The notes beneath the pieces are model-generated. The model worked only from the letters and a program-made list of their open reading frames with translations, was not told where the DNA came from and made no database searches. Below, piece by piece: positions 21,897 to 30,571 of a stretch of 37,272 bases of DNA (its first letter is position 1; the number at the start of each line of letters is the position of its first letter). The position numbers and the translations under genes are program-made. The DNA is from Pseudonocardiales bacterium (GTDB lineage Bacteria > Actinomycetota > Actinomycetes > Mycobacteriales > Pseudonocardiaceae): NCBI GenBank assembly GCA_019244165.1, contig JAFATA010000004.1:1-37272 (forward strand), read 5' to 3'.

Positions 21897-22868
21897 TCAG
21901 ACAGCGGCCTGGAGGGAGCGTACTCGGTGCCGCACCTGCTGCCACACGCTCGGCCAGGCCTGCCGGGTGGCCATGCGGCTCACTTCTTCACGCTCCACCA
22001 GCCGCCCGGCGACGAAGGCCACGCTGACGCCGACCGCGTCGCCCAGGCCGTCCAGCAGCAGCATCACCCGGTGCTGGGCCACGCAGGCGTCCTGGTGCTC
22101 GCCCAGCACGTCCTGCAGCGCCACCGTCGACTCCACCAGCTTGCGCACGGGTTTGCAGCCAGAAACGGCGGCCAGCTCGCTGGTGTAGCGCAGCCGCTTA
22201 CCCCGGATCCGCAGGGTATGCAGGACCTCGTCGGGGGGGTTCTCGCCAGCCGAGTGGACCGCCTTGGACAGCCTGCGGTACTCGGTGCGGACCAGCTCCA
22301 GGAGTGGGGGAGTCTCCCGGAGGCCACCGGGGATGGGCAGCGGTTGAGATACCGCGGTCACCAGCCGGTTCAGCAAAGCGGTGTAGCGGGGGCTGCCCAG
22401 CGCGGCGAGCATGTCGGCCCGAGCGGCCTCCCGGTCGGCCACCAGGCCCTCGATCAGGGTTTCTACCGCCTCGCGGCTGGTGTCGCCGAAGGCCACCGCG
22501 CGGCTGCGGAGCCGCCCGAGAAGCACGTCAGCATCCCGTACCGGCCCGAGCACCCGGCCCAGCCAGCCCAACTCGGCGCGCAGATCATCGGCCCAGGCCC
22601 GGTCCAGCAGGGACCGGGCGGCCGTGAGCGTGGCCCGCATCCGGCGCACAGCCACCCGCATTTGGTGCAGGTCTTCCGGGTCCTCACCCGTCCTGGTGCC
22701 GGGGTCGTGAGCGAGCAGGGCACGCAGCCGGGTGTCCAGCGCGGCGCGCAACTGGTGCACCGCCGGATCGGACGGCCGGGACCGGACCGGCTCACCCAGC
22801 GTGAGAGGCCCAGCGGCTCGGCTGTCCCGGCCGGGAGGGCCGCACTGATCGTGGGTGAGGACGCTCAC
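21897..22868 (-). CDS. CHAD domain protein
   Basis: A helical protein of 323 aa with the CHAD signature of conserved histidines and basic residues: DLHQMRVAVRRMRATL near residue 65 and VLHTLRIRGKRLRYTSELAA near 225. CHAD domains bind inorganic polyphosphate through these basic patches. There is no CYTH partner domain in this chain or next door. GTG start at 22868. It sits between the iscS and dapD blocks and joins two regions that are far apart in M. tuberculosis. Confidence 0.88.
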   Translation of the reverse strand: MSVLTHDQCGPPGRDSRAAGPLTLGEPVRSRPSDPAVHQLRAALDTRLRALLAHDPGTRTGEDPEDLHQMRVAVRRMRATLTAARSLLDRAWADDLRAELGWLGRVLGPVRDADVLLGRLRSRAVAFGDTSREAVETLIEGLVADREAARADMLAALGSPRYTALLNRLVTAVSQPLPIPGGLRETPPLLELVRTEYRRLSKAVHSAGENPPDEVLHTLRIRGKRLRYTSELAAVSGCKPVRKLVESTVALQDVLGEHQDACVAQHRVMLLLDGLGDAVGVSVAFVAGRLVEREEVSRMATRQAWPSVWQQVRHRVRSLQAAV

Positions 22869-22905
22869 CGCGTCGATCCTAGTGGTTCATGCTGGTCGCG
22901 GGGCA

Positions 22906-23934
22906 TCAGTCGTTGGAGTGGAGCATGGCATTGAGCTGGATGCCGGCTTTGCCGGTCCGCTGCACCGCGTGCACGGCGCCGGTGACCGAATCCCGGCGGA
23001 ACAGCACCCCGTCGGCGCCGGCCAGCGTGCGGGCCTTCACCACCGTGCCATCGGGTAGCGTCACCTTGGTTCCTGCGGTGACGTACAGGCCCGCCTCCAC
23101 TACACAGTCATCGCCCAGCGAGATCCCGATCCCGGCGTTGGCGCCCACCAGGCAGCGCCGGCCGACCGAGATCTGCTCCGTGCCGCCGCCCGACAACGTC
23201 CCCATGATCGACGCGCCGCCGCCCAGATCGGAGCCAGCACCGACGATGACCCCGGCGGAGATCCGGCCCTCCACCATCGACGCCCCGAGCGTGCCGGCGT
23301 TGAAGTTAACGAACCCCTCGTGCATCACCGTGGTGCCCCGTGCCAGGTGAGCGCCCAGCCGCACCCGGTCCGCATCCGCGATGCGCACCCCCGGGGGCAC
23401 CACGTAGTCGACCATCCGCGGGAACTTGTCCACCCCATACACGGTGACCGGCCCCAGGTGGCGCATCCGCAGGCGGGTGGTCTCGAAGTCCGCTGTCGGG
23501 CACGGCCCGAAGCTGGTCCACACCACGGTGGACAGCAACCCGTAGACCCCCTCGAGGTTGATGCTGCGCGGGGTCACCAGGCGGTGCGAGAGCAGGTGCA
23601 GGCGTAGGTAGACGTCGTGCGCGTCCAGGGGTGGGGCCTGTAGGTCCGGCACTATGGTGCGCACCACCACCAGCTCGACGCCCCGCGCCGGGTCCGGGCC
23701 GAGCAGCGCGGCGAGCTGCGCGGGCACCTCCTCCGGCGCTACCCGTACGGTGCCGGCTGCGGTGTCGGGTGGGGTGTCGGGTGGGGCGCCGGGCGGTAGG
23801 CCCGATACCGGAGCCGGGAACCAGGTATCCAGCACGGTGCCGGCGGGCGTGAGGGTGGCCAGCCCCAGGCCATGCGCCGACGTGATCGGTGGGGAGTCTC
23901 GCGGGGGGTTGTCCACAGCGTGGGAGTTGTCCAC
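22906..23934 (-). CDS. dapD: Tetrahydrodipicolinate N-succinyltransferase DapD (actinobacterial type)
   Basis: Third-stage enzyme of the succinylase route to diaminopimelate and lysine. 342 aa with a left-handed beta-helix of hexapeptide repeats in the C-terminal half ([34 protein letters not shown]) and the family motif [20 protein letters not shown]. It closely resembles M. tuberculosis DapD from memory. GTG 23934; a second GTGGACAAC codes an alternative start six codons in. Divergent from dapE by about 55 bases. Confidence 0.95.
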   Translation of the reverse strand: MDNSHAVDNPPRDSPPITSAHGLGLATLTPAGTVLDTWFPAPVSGLPPGAPPDTPPDTAAGTVRVAPEEVPAQLAALLGPDPARGVELVVVRTIVPDLQAPPLDAHDVYLRLHLLSHRLVTPRSINLEGVYGLLSTVVWTSFGPCPTADFETTRLRMRHLGPVTVYGVDKFPRMVDYVVPPGVRIADADRVRLGAHLARGTTVMHEGFVNFNAGTLGASMVEGRISAGVIVGAGSDLGGGASIMGTLSGGGTEQISVGRRCLVGANAGIGISLGDDCVVEAGLYVTAGTKVTLPDGTVVKARTLAGADGVLFRRDSVTGAVHAVQRTGKAGIQLNAMLHSND

Positions 23935-23989
23935 AGTCGGTCACGGTAGCGGGTGGGTGGTCCGGCTTTTCGGCGATACCGTCACACCC

Positions 23990-25060
23990 GTGGACCTGGA
24001 CCTGGTTGCTGATCCGGTGGAGTTGACCGCCGCGCTGGTGGACGTGCCCAGCGTGTCGGGACAGGAGGCCGCGCTCGCGGACGCGGTGCAGCGGGCCCTG
24101 GCTGCGCAGGCCCCGCACCTGCGGTTGCTGCGCAGTGGCAATACCGTGCTGGCCCGCACCGAGCTGGGCCGCCCGCAGCGGGTGCTGCTGGCGGGGCACC
24201 TGGACACGGTGCCCCTCGCCGGGAACCTGCCCAGCCGGCGCTGCGGTGAGCTGCTCTATGGCTGCGGCACGTCGGACATGAAGTCGGGCGACGCCATGAT
24301 CCTGCACCTGGCGGCCACGGTGCCCGAGCCGGTGTACGACCTGACCGTGGTGCTCTACGACTGCGAGGAAATCGAGGCGGCCCGCAATGGGCTGGGGCGG
24401 ATCGAGCGGGAGCATCCTGAATGGCTGGCCGCGCAGCTGGCGATTCTGGCCGAGCCCACCAGCGGTCTGGTCGAGGCCGGTTGTCAGGGCACCTTGCGGG
24501 GCACGGTGCGCACGGCAGGACGCCGGGCGCACAGTGCCCGGTCGTGGCTGGGGGACAACGCCATCCACGCCGCCGGTCCGGTGCTGGCCCGGCTAGCCAG
24601 CTACCAGCCGCGCAGCGTCGAGATCGACGGGTGCACCTACCGGGAGGGGCTGCAGGCAGTGGGTATCTCCGGCGGGGTCGCCAATAACGTAGTGCCCGAT
24701 GCCTGCGAGGTGCGGGTCAACTTCCGGTTCGCTCCGGACCGCTCGCTGCCGCAGGCCTACCAGCACGTCCGTGAGGTGTTCTGCGAGTTCGAGCTGCAGT
24801 TCACCGACGGTGCGTGCGGCGCGCTGCCGGGTTTGGACGCACCAGCGGCCCGAGAGTTCCTGGCCACTATCGGGCTTGCCCCAGTCGCGAAGTACGGCTG
24901 GACGGATGTGTCCCGCTTCGCCGCACTGGGGATCCCCGCGCTGAACTACGGACCCGGCGACCCCAACCTCGCGCACACCCGCGACGAGCACGTGCGCATC
25001 CCCCACATCACCGCGTGCACCGAGTCGCTGCGTCGCTACCTGACTATGGGGGGTCACTAG
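23990..25060 (+). CDS. dapE: Succinyl-diaminopimelate desuccinylase DapE
   Basis: M20 zinc peptidase that removes succinate from N-succinyl-diaminopimelate. [13 protein letters not shown] holds the first zinc His and the catalytic Asp, [12 protein letters not shown] the bridging Asp, DCEEIEA the catalytic Glu pair, [14 protein letters not shown] the next ligand region, and [15 protein letters not shown] the dimerisation-domain His. The last His ligand is near [15 protein letters not shown] 23990 gives 356 aa, close to actinobacterial homologues; there is no ribosome site, so a leaderless mRNA is possible. The longer upstream frame is antisense to dapD. Confidence 0.95.
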   Translation: MDLDLVADPVELTAALVDVPSVSGQEAALADAVQRALAAQAPHLRLLRSGNTVLARTELGRPQRVLLAGHLDTVPLAGNLPSRRCGELLYGCGTSDMKSGDAMILHLAATVPEPVYDLTVVLYDCEEIEAARNGLGRIEREHPEWLAAQLAILAEPTSGLVEAGCQGTLRGTVRTAGRRAHSARSWLGDNAIHAAGPVLARLASYQPRSVEIDGCTYREGLQAVGISGGVANNVVPDACEVRVNFRFAPDRSLPQAYQHVREVFCEFELQFTDGACGALPGLDAPAAREFLATIGLAPVAKYGWTDVSRFAALGIPALNYGPGDPNLAHTRDEHVRIPHITACTESLRRYLTMGGH

Positions 25061-25064
25061 GCTG

Positions 25065-25865
25065 ATGGTTATGGTGGTGGACGGGCGACGGGGCCTTAGC
25101 CGGAATGGGGGAGACGAGGAACACCCTCGGGAGAAGCAGCGCGGGCCAGTGGTGCTGCGGCGGGGTCGCCGCCATGAGGCGACCACCACCGACCAGCGGC
25201 TGCTCGACTCGCGCGGCCCCACTGACTGGGTGCACACCGACCCATGGCGGGTGCTGCGGATTCAGGCCGAGTTCACCGAGGGTTTCGGAGCGCTGGCCGA
25301 GCTGCCCCGTGCGGTCACCGTCTTCGGATCGGCTCGCACTCACCGGGACCATCCGGAGTACGCCACCGGTGTCGCGCTCGGTGCCGCGCTCGCCACCGCT
25401 GGCTTCGCGGTGATCACTGGTGGTGGACCCGGCAGCATGGAGGCGGTCAACCGGGGGGCGTCCGAGGCAGGTGGGCTGTCGGTGGGGCTGGGCATTGAAC
25501 TGCCCTTTGAGCACGGGCTCAACCCCTGGGTCGACCTCGGAATCAACTTCCGCTATTTCTTCGCCCGTAAGACCATGTTCATCAAGTACGCTCAGGCTTT
25601 TGTGTGCCTGCCCGGCGGGTTCGGTACCTTGGACGAGCTGTTCGAGGCCCTCACTCTGGTGCAGAACAAGAAAGTCACCCAATTCCCTGTCGTCCTGTTC
25701 GGGCGAGCCTACTGGGGCGGGTTGTACTCGTGGCTGGCGGAGACCGTGGCGGCGCAGGGCAAGATCCGTGAGGGGGAGCTGGCCCTGCTGCACGTCACGG
25801 ACGACATCGATGAGGTGGTCCGCCTGGTTGGCGAGTCCTATCAGGCCTGGCAGGATGTCCATTGA
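25065..25865 (+). CDS. LOG family protein (cytokinin riboside 5'-monophosphate phosphoribohydrolase-like)
   Basis: Rossmann-like nucleotide hydrolase of 266 aa. GGGPGSMEA near residue 118 and PGGFGTLDELFE near 182 are the LOG-family catalytic and nucleotide-binding motifs; homologues release adenine-type bases from nucleotide monophosphates. Often mislabelled as lysine decarboxylase. It follows dapE by four bases, as the Rv1205-type gene follows in mycobacteria. ATG 25065 or ATG 25071 could be the start. The first 40 residues are basic and poorly conserved. Confidence 0.9.
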   Translation: MVMVVDGRRGLSRNGGDEEHPREKQRGPVVLRRGRRHEATTTDQRLLDSRGPTDWVHTDPWRVLRIQAEFTEGFGALAELPRAVTVFGSARTHRDHPEYATGVALGAALATAGFAVITGGGPGSMEAVNRGASEAGGLSVGLGIELPFEHGLNPWVDLGINFRYFFARKTMFIKYAQAFVCLPGGFGTLDELFEALTLVQNKKVTQFPVVLFGRAYWGGLYSWLAETVAAQGKIREGELALLHVTDDIDEVVRLVGESYQAWQDVH

Positions 25866-25978
25866 CGGGGCGGCGCGTGTGTGCCTCTGCCGCCCATCGG
25901 TCACGGGTATCTCTGGGTATGACGGGCGCCAGTACGTGGCGCGGGGTGTCTTGACGTAGCACGACAAGAGGGGAACAC

Positions 25979-26275
25979 GTGAGGCTCGGGTGCCATGACT
26001 TCCCAGAAGACCGACTGTTGGTAATGGTGGTCATCAATCGAATTCCAGATTCGTTTTACGACAAGGGGAGGCACTATATTTTGCGGCGAATCTCTCGGTC
26101 TCCCTGTCGTAGGGCGGCCGGAAGGGACGTTGGCGGTCATTTCGCTGTGCGCCTGGATGGGGGTTCGCGTTTTCCGTGTGCACAATGTCAAGGAAGCTCG
26201 GCGGGCTATTGACATGGTGGGCGTTGCCAGGGGGAAAAAACAGCCCGTGATGGCGAAGCGCGCCACGAGCTGAGG
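25979..26275 (+). pseudogene. Collapsed dihydropteroate synthase-like gene (folP2 position)
   Basis: From GTG 25979 the DNA encodes MRLGCHDFPEDRLLVMVVIN, RIPDSFYDKG, the N-terminal strand and loop of dihydropteroate synthase. After about 26075 that frame is meaningless, but another frame gives GLPVVGRPEGTLAVISLCAW and then MGVRVFRVHNVKEARRAID, the family's C-terminal segment, ending in TGA near 26275. Some 200 internal residues are missing. The position between LOG and gpgS is where mycobacteria keep folP2 (Rv1207). The intergenic stretches 25866-25978 and 26276-26350 hold nothing else recognisable. Confidence 0.75.
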
Positions 26276-26351
26276 GGTGCCGTGCCGTGTCGTGCCTGAG
26301 AAGCGAGATAAGTATTCCAGGGCTGGGAGAGGAGACTTCGTGGCCCGATAC

Positions 26352-26393
26352 GAGGGGCCTGGCATGAAGGCCCTGGCATGAGGGGCCTGGCAT
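26352..26393 (+). repeat. Three 14-bp tandem units over the gpgS start
   Basis: GAGGGGCCTGGCAT, GAAGGCCCTGGCAT, GAGGGGCCTGGCAT at 26352, 26366 and 26380. Each boundary can create an ATG; the unit is not a multiple of three, so each copy shifts the frame. The chosen gpgS ATG 26378 lies at the second boundary and GAAGG of unit two serves as its ribosome site. Confidence 0.8.
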
Positions 26394-27343
26394 TGCTCCC
26401 GCAGACCCGGCGGTGGTTCAGCGAAGCCACCGTGCAGAGCGTGCCGTGGACCGTCGAGCAGCTCGTCGCGGCCAAGCGGGGCCGGACCGTCAGTGTGGTA
26501 CTGCCCGCGCTGAATGAGGAGGCAACGGTAGGCGCGCTGGTCAGTGTGCTGCGATCGTTGGTCGGCGGGTTGGTTGACGAGCTGGTGGTGATGGACTCCG
26601 GGTGTACCGACCGGACTGCCGAGGTGGCCCGCGAGGCCGGCGCCCGGGTGGTGCACCGCACCGATGTGCTGCCCGAGCTGGCGCCGTGGCCGGGGAAGGG
26701 GGAGGTGCTCTGGCGTTCCCTGGCGGCCACCTCGGGTGATCTGCTGGTCTTCATCGACTCCGACCTGGTCGACTTCGATGCCGGGTTCGTGCCTGCGCTG
26801 CTCGGGCCGTTACTGCTGCGCCCCCGGCGCACGCGGCAACGGGTTGCGCTGGTCAAGGGCTTTTACCGGCGTCCGCTCTGGATCGAAAACCCGGAAACGG
26901 GTAATGGCGGTGGTCGGGTCACCGAGCTGCTGGCCCGGCCGCTGCTCAACACACTGCGCCCCGAGCTGGCCGGGGTGGTGCAACCACTGGGCGGCGAGTA
27001 CGCGGCGAGCCGGGTATTCCTGGAGTCGGTGCCCTTCGCCGCTGGCTACGGTGTGGACATCGGGTTGTTGCTCGACGCGCACACCCACTACGGGCTGGAC
27101 GGGCTGGCTCAGGTGAATCTCGGGGTGCGCCGGCACCGCAACCGCTCGTTGCTGCAGCTCGGTGTGATGTCACGCCAGATTCTCGGCGCCGCACTGCCCC
27201 GCTGCGGGGTGGCCGAGGCACCGGGATCGGCCGGCATCACCCAGTTCGTCCAGCTCGGCGGCCGTTTCATGCCCACCGAGAGCGGGGTGCTGGTGGCCGA
27301 CCGGCCGCCGATGCGTGAGGTGCTCGCGGCCCGCTCGGCCTGA
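26378..27343 (+). CDS. gpgS: Glucosyl-3-phosphoglycerate synthase GpgS
   Basis: GT81 enzyme that transfers glucose from a nucleotide sugar to 3-phosphoglycerate, the first step of methylglucose lipopolysaccharide synthesis. 321 aa. TVSVVLPALNEEATV near residue 40 is the GT-A nucleotide-binding motif; FIDSDL near 127 is the metal-binding DxD; GKGEVLWRSL, VQPLGGEYAASR and GYGVDIGLL match the mycobacterial protein from memory. The start lies inside a tandem repeat and might instead be nearer RRWFSEATV. It was probably co-transcribed with the upstream folP-like gene before that decayed. Confidence 0.93.
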   Translation: MRGLALLPQTRRWFSEATVQSVPWTVEQLVAAKRGRTVSVVLPALNEEATVGALVSVLRSLVGGLVDELVVMDSGCTDRTAEVAREAGARVVHRTDVLPELAPWPGKGEVLWRSLAATSGDLLVFIDSDLVDFDAGFVPALLGPLLLRPRRTRQRVALVKGFYRRPLWIENPETGNGGGRVTELLARPLLNTLRPELAGVVQPLGGEYAASRVFLESVPFAAGYGVDIGLLLDAHTHYGLDGLAQVNLGVRRHRNRSLLQLGVMSRQILGAALPRCGVAEAPGSAGITQFVQLGGRFMPTESGVLVADRPPMREVLAARSA

Positions 27344-27480
27344 GTTGGTGGCTCTTCAAGGACGGCCAACCCCGGTTCGGACGGCCGTTAACCGCTACCA
27401 GCCCCCTCCCGGCGGGAGGGGGCTGGTAGCGGTTAACGGCGGCTATCAGGGGGGTTGGCCGTCCTTGAAGAGCCACCAAC
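27344..27480. repeat. 137-bp interrupted palindrome after gpgS
   Basis: Outer arms 27344-27373 and 27451-27480 are a perfect 30-bp inverted repeat. Inside them a second perfect 27-bp stem (27384-27410 with 27414-27440) closes on a 3-base loop. The only unpaired parts are two internal 10-base strands. It begins one base after the gpgS stop. It could be a very strong two-way terminator or a miniature mobile element with long terminal repeats. Confidence 0.85.
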
Positions 27481-27497
27481 GTGCCACGATTTCCGAA

Positions 27498-27788
27498 ATG
27501 GGCACGGTGCTGGTCTACCTCACCGTCGCGGCGGTGGTGGCTGCGGTGGTGTTCCTGACCGCTTCGCTGGTGTTCGGTCGGGGCGAAGAGCTGCCTGCGC
27601 TGCCACCGGATGCGACTCCGACCTGGCTGCCTGAGGGGCCCATCGCCGGCGACGACGTGCGCGCCCTCCGGTTCTCCCAGGTACTGCGGGGATACCGGAT
27701 GTCTGAGGTGGATTGGGCGCTGCAGCAAGCCGCGGCCGAGCTCGACGCGCTGCGCGCCCGGGTGGCCGAGCTGGAGGCGCAGCGGTGA
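27498..27788 (+). CDS. Short membrane-anchored DivIVA-domain protein (Rv1209 type)
   Basis: 96 aa. One N-terminal membrane helix (MGTVLVYLTVAAVVAAVVFL), a short linker, then a DivIVA-like segment DVRALRFSQVLRGYRMSEVD followed by a coiled coil WALQQAAAELDALRARVAEL. Such proteins are thought to act at curved or polar membranes in actinobacteria. It sits downstream of gpgS and upstream of tagA, as Rv1209 does. ATG 27498 follows the palindrome by 17 bases; no clear ribosome site. Confidence 0.85.
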   Translation: MGTVLVYLTVAAVVAAVVFLTASLVFGRGEELPALPPDATPTWLPEGPIAGDDVRALRFSQVLRGYRMSEVDWALQQAAAELDALRARVAELEAQR

Positions 27789-27934
27789 ACTTGACGGTGC
27801 GGGTCGACCCCGACGTGATGCCGCTGGGAGTACTCGGAACCCGGGGTGCTCCGCTGATTCATCCGGTCTTTGGCGGGGGTCTGCGGCTGTCGTTGGCTCG
27901 CTTCGTCAACTTCTGCCGGGCCTACCCCGGATGA
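27785..27934 (+). CDS. Small hypothetical protein (49 aa), coupled to neighbours
   Basis: GTG 27785 overlaps the stop of the DivIVA-like gene and its own TGA overlaps the tagA ATG (ATGA), so it fills the gap in a tightly packed operon. Sequence begins MNLTVRVDPDVMPLG and ends LSLARFVNFCRAYPG. Not recognised; it may be a genuine small gene or the rump of a larger protein. Its only support is packing. Confidence 0.35.
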   Translation: MNLTVRVDPDVMPLGVLGTRGAPLIHPVFGGGLRLSLARFVNFCRAYPG

Positions 27935-28551
27935 GCCCAGCGGAGGGAGTGACCAGCGCTCTCAATGACCCTAGCGCCGGCCCAGCGGCCGGAGCAGACG
28001 GCCGCCTGCGCTGCCCGTGGGCGGAGCTGGCCCCCGACTACCGCGCCTACCATGATCACGAATGGGGGGTGCCGGTTCATGGCGAGGCCGCCCTGTTCGA
28101 GCGGCTCAGCCTGGAGGCGTTCCAGTCGGGTCTGTCCTGGCTGACGATCCTGCGCAAGCGGGAGGCCTTCCGGCGCGCCTTCGCCGGCTTCAACCCGGCT
28201 ACGGTCGCCGCGTTCACCGGCGAGGATGTGGCGCGCCTGCTCGCCGACGCTGCCATCATCCGCAACCGCGCCAAGATCGAGGCGACGGTGCGCAACGCCC
28301 GGGCGGTCACCGAGCAAGCCGAGAACCTGGACACCCTGCTGTGGTCCTTCGCGCCCGACCCTGCGGGGCGACCCGCGCCGCGCACCAGGGCCGACCTGCT
28401 GGGGTGCACCCGCGAATCCGAGGCGATGGCCCGCACGCTGCGGCGTTGCGGCTTCACCTTTGTCGGTCCGGTCACCTGCCATGCGCTCATGCAGGCCACC
28501 GGGATGGTGGATGACCACCTCGCCGGGTGCTTCCGCCGCGGCCTGAGGTGA
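27931..28551 (+). CDS. tag: DNA-3-methyladenine glycosylase I
   Basis: Removes 3-methyladenine from alkylated DNA. 206 aa. RCPWAELAPDYRAYHDHEWG supplies the zinc Cys and His near the N-terminus; DDHLAGCF at the end supplies the second His and Cys (HxxxC). LFERLSLEAFQSGLSWLTIL is the base-recognition region of Tag proteins. Mycobacterial tagA occupies the same place. ATG 27931 overlaps the stop of the preceding small gene. Confidence 0.95.
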   Translation: MSPAEGVTSALNDPSAGPAAGADGRLRCPWAELAPDYRAYHDHEWGVPVHGEAALFERLSLEAFQSGLSWLTILRKREAFRRAFAGFNPATVAAFTGEDVARLLADAAIIRNRAKIEATVRNARAVTEQAENLDTLLWSFAPDPAGRPAPRTRADLLGCTRESEAMARTLRRCGFTFVGPVTCHALMQATGMVDDHLAGCFRRGLR

Positions 28552-28702
28552 GTAACTGGCGCTCGGCGGTGGACGGTGCGATGCGTCTCCGTGCGAGATC
28601 ATCGGTTACTTTTCGGGCGCCCGAGCCCATAGGGAAGAATGCAGGGGGTCACCGGTGTCGCGTGGCCACCCGCGGTGACACATGCACGGAGGGAGCAACG
28701 CT

Positions 28703-28870
28703 ATGGCGGCCATGAAGCCCCGGACCGGCGACGGTCCCCTCGAGGTCACGAAAGAGGGACGGGGCATCGTGATGCGCGTTCCGCTCGAGGGCGGTGGGCG
28801 GCTCGTCGTCGAGATGTCGGCGGACGAGGCTGGCGAACTGGGCGAGGCATTGCGGGCCGTCGTGGAGTGA
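28703..28870 (+). CDS. DUF3117 protein (Rv1211 type), 55 aa
   Basis: Sequence MAAMKPRTGDGPLEVTKEGR and then GIVMRVPLEGGGRLVVEMSA. A tiny, highly conserved actinobacterial protein of unknown role, always about 55 aa. GGAGGG lies about ten bases before ATG 28703, which decides this start over the upstream ATG at 28682. It keeps the mycobacterial position after tagA. The 150 bases between tag and this gene probably hold its promoter. Confidence 0.92.
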   Translation: MAAMKPRTGDGPLEVTKEGRGIVMRVPLEGGGRLVVEMSADEAGELGEALRAVVE

Positions 28871-28960
28871 TGGCCCGCGTTTTGCGTCTGTCATCCCGTG
28901 GCCTCGGTAGGCGCCTTCGGGCGCACCGGGGCCTCGTCACGAACTGACTCGGAGAGACCA

Positions 28961-30571
28961 GTGCCCGTGATACCGGAGGTCCCGACCCCCCTGGTGGAGG
29001 TCCGGGTACAGGCGCGGCGCGATCCCGAGGTGCCCGATGTCGTGCTGGTCGGCCACCCACCCTGCGTAGGGTCACCAGCGGGCGAAGAGTTGATCTTGGG
29101 TGCTGGTGCGGATGAGATCGGCGTGGATGAGCGCTGGCTAGCCCAGTACCGGGTGAGCGCCACCCCGGGCTCGACCCAGCTGGTCCCCCTGGCTGCGACG
29201 CGGCCCGATCACGGGTGGCTGCTGGGCACCGCAGCGGGCAGTATGGGGGATTGGCGGGCGGCTGGCGCCGCGCTGGTCCGAGCGATCTCGGCGGCAACTC
29301 GACCCGGGCCGCGCCTGGTGCAGGTGCACCTGCCAGCCGGCACGAGCGCCCACCAGGCGGCGTCCCTGGCTCTGGGGTGCGTCGTGGGCTCGCACCGCTA
29401 CCGCGTCACCAGTGGGGGTGGTGGGACTGCAGGCCCTCAGGGGATCGGCCCTCAGGGGATCGGCCCTCAGGGGATCGGCACAGTGGCGCTCATCGCGACA
29501 CCCGACCACGGACTGGGGCCACTCACCGAAGCCGTCGCCAGGGCCCAGCTACTCGGCCGAGCCACGGGGTTGGCCCGGGACCTCGCCAACACCCCGAGCG
29601 GGCACAAAGACCCCGCGTGGCTCGCCGGCACCGCCGCTCGCTTGGCCGCGACCGTGCCCGGTCTGCGGGCCACCGTGCACGACGAGCACTGGTTGGCTGA
29701 GCACGGCTTCGGGGGAGTGCTGGCGGTCGGCGGCGGCTCGGCCCGCCCGCCGCGGTTGCTCGAGCTGGCCTGGCAGCCTCCCGCGGTGCGGCCAGAAACG
29801 AACCCAGAAACGAACCCAGAAATGAACACCGAGAAGCACCTGGTGCTGGTCGGCAAGGGCATCACCTTTGACACCGGCGGCATCTCGATCAAGCGAGCTC
29901 AGGACATGCACTGGATGCGCACGGACATGTCCGGGGGTGCCGCGGTGATCGCGACACTGCTCGCCGTCGGCCAGCTGAAGCTGCCGCTCCGGGTGACGGG
30001 ACTGGTGCCCTGTGCGGAAAACCACGTGTCCGGGTCGGCGTACCGCCCGGGTGATGTGGTCCGGCATGTGGGCGGCAGGACCACGGAGGTGACCAACACC
30101 GACGCTGAGGGCCGGCTGGTGCTCGCTGACGCGCTGGCCTACGCGGTGCGCGAGCTGGCGCCCACCACACTGCTCGACGTCGCGACGCTGACCGGGGCGA
30201 TGAAGGTGTCGTTGGGCCTACGCACCGGCGGCCTGTTCGCCACCGAGCCGGAACTCGCCGAGCGCATCCAGGCTGCCGGTGAGGCCGTCGGCGAGGCCTG
30301 GTGGCCGATGCCGCTGCTCGACGATCACGCCGAGGGCGTCCGTTCGGAGATCGCTGATCTGCGGCAGTGCCCGCCTGGACCTGCGGGCATCACGGCGGCG
30401 CTGTTCTTGCGGGAGTTCACCGCTGGGCTGCCCTGGGCGCATCTGGACATCGCCGGTCCGGCCCGGGCCGAGCGGGATTATGCCGAGGTCAACGCGGGCG
30501 GCACCGGGTTCGCCACCCGGACCCTGATCGAGTTGGCCGGCTCGCTGCCCGGCTACGCTGCCCGCCGATGA
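28961..30571 (+). CDS. Leucyl aminopeptidase family protein (M17)
   Basis: Zinc/manganese exopeptidase of about 536 aa. The C-terminal catalytic domain has VGKGITFDTGGISIK (metal-binding Lys and Asp, active-site Lys), MRTDMSGGAAVI, and the M17 signature NTDAEGRLVLADAL. The N-terminal macro-like domain is divergent and carries two low-complexity inserts: GPQGI three times and ETNPETNPEMN. GTG 28961 follows GGAGAG closely; GTG 28967 is equally possible. The stop overlaps the start of the epimerase gene, so they are coupled although the functions look unrelated. Confidence 0.92.
   Translation: MPVIPEVPTPLVEVRVQARRDPEVPDVVLVGHPPCVGSPAGEELILGAGADEIGVDERWLAQYRVSATPGSTQLVPLAATRPDHGWLLGTAAGSMGDWRAAGAALVRAISAATRPGPRLVQVHLPAGTSAHQAASLALGCVVGSHRYRVTSGGGGTAGPQGIGPQGIGPQGIGTVALIATPDHGLGPLTEAVARAQLLGRATGLARDLANTPSGHKDPAWLAGTAARLAATVPGLRATVHDEHWLAEHGFGGVLAVGGGSARPPRLLELAWQPPAVRPETNPETNPEMNTEKHLVLVGKGITFDTGGISIKRAQDMHWMRTDMSGGAAVIATLLAVGQLKLPLRVTGLVPCAENHVSGSAYRPGDVVRHVGGRTTEVTNTDAEGRLVLADALAYAVRELAPTTLLDVATLTGAMKVSLGLRTGGLFATEPELAERIQAAGEAVGEAWWPMPLLDDHAEGVRSEIADLRQCPPGPAGITAALFLREFTAGLPWAHLDIAGPARAERDYAEVNAGGTGFATRTLIELAGSLPGYAARR
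29432..29476 (+). repeat. 15-bp tandem repeat, three copies, coding GPQGI
   Basis: GGCCCTCAGGGGATC at 29432, 29447 and 29462, all identical. In frame within the aminopeptidase gene. Perfect identity means it is recent and probably variable in copy number. Confidence 0.9.
29792..29827 (+). repeat. 12-bp tandem repeat, three copies
   Basis: CCAGAAACGAAC twice and CCAGAAATGAAC once, coding the PETNPETNPEMN stretch inside the aminopeptidase, between the N-terminal and catalytic domains. In frame, so copy changes are tolerated. Confidence 0.85.
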
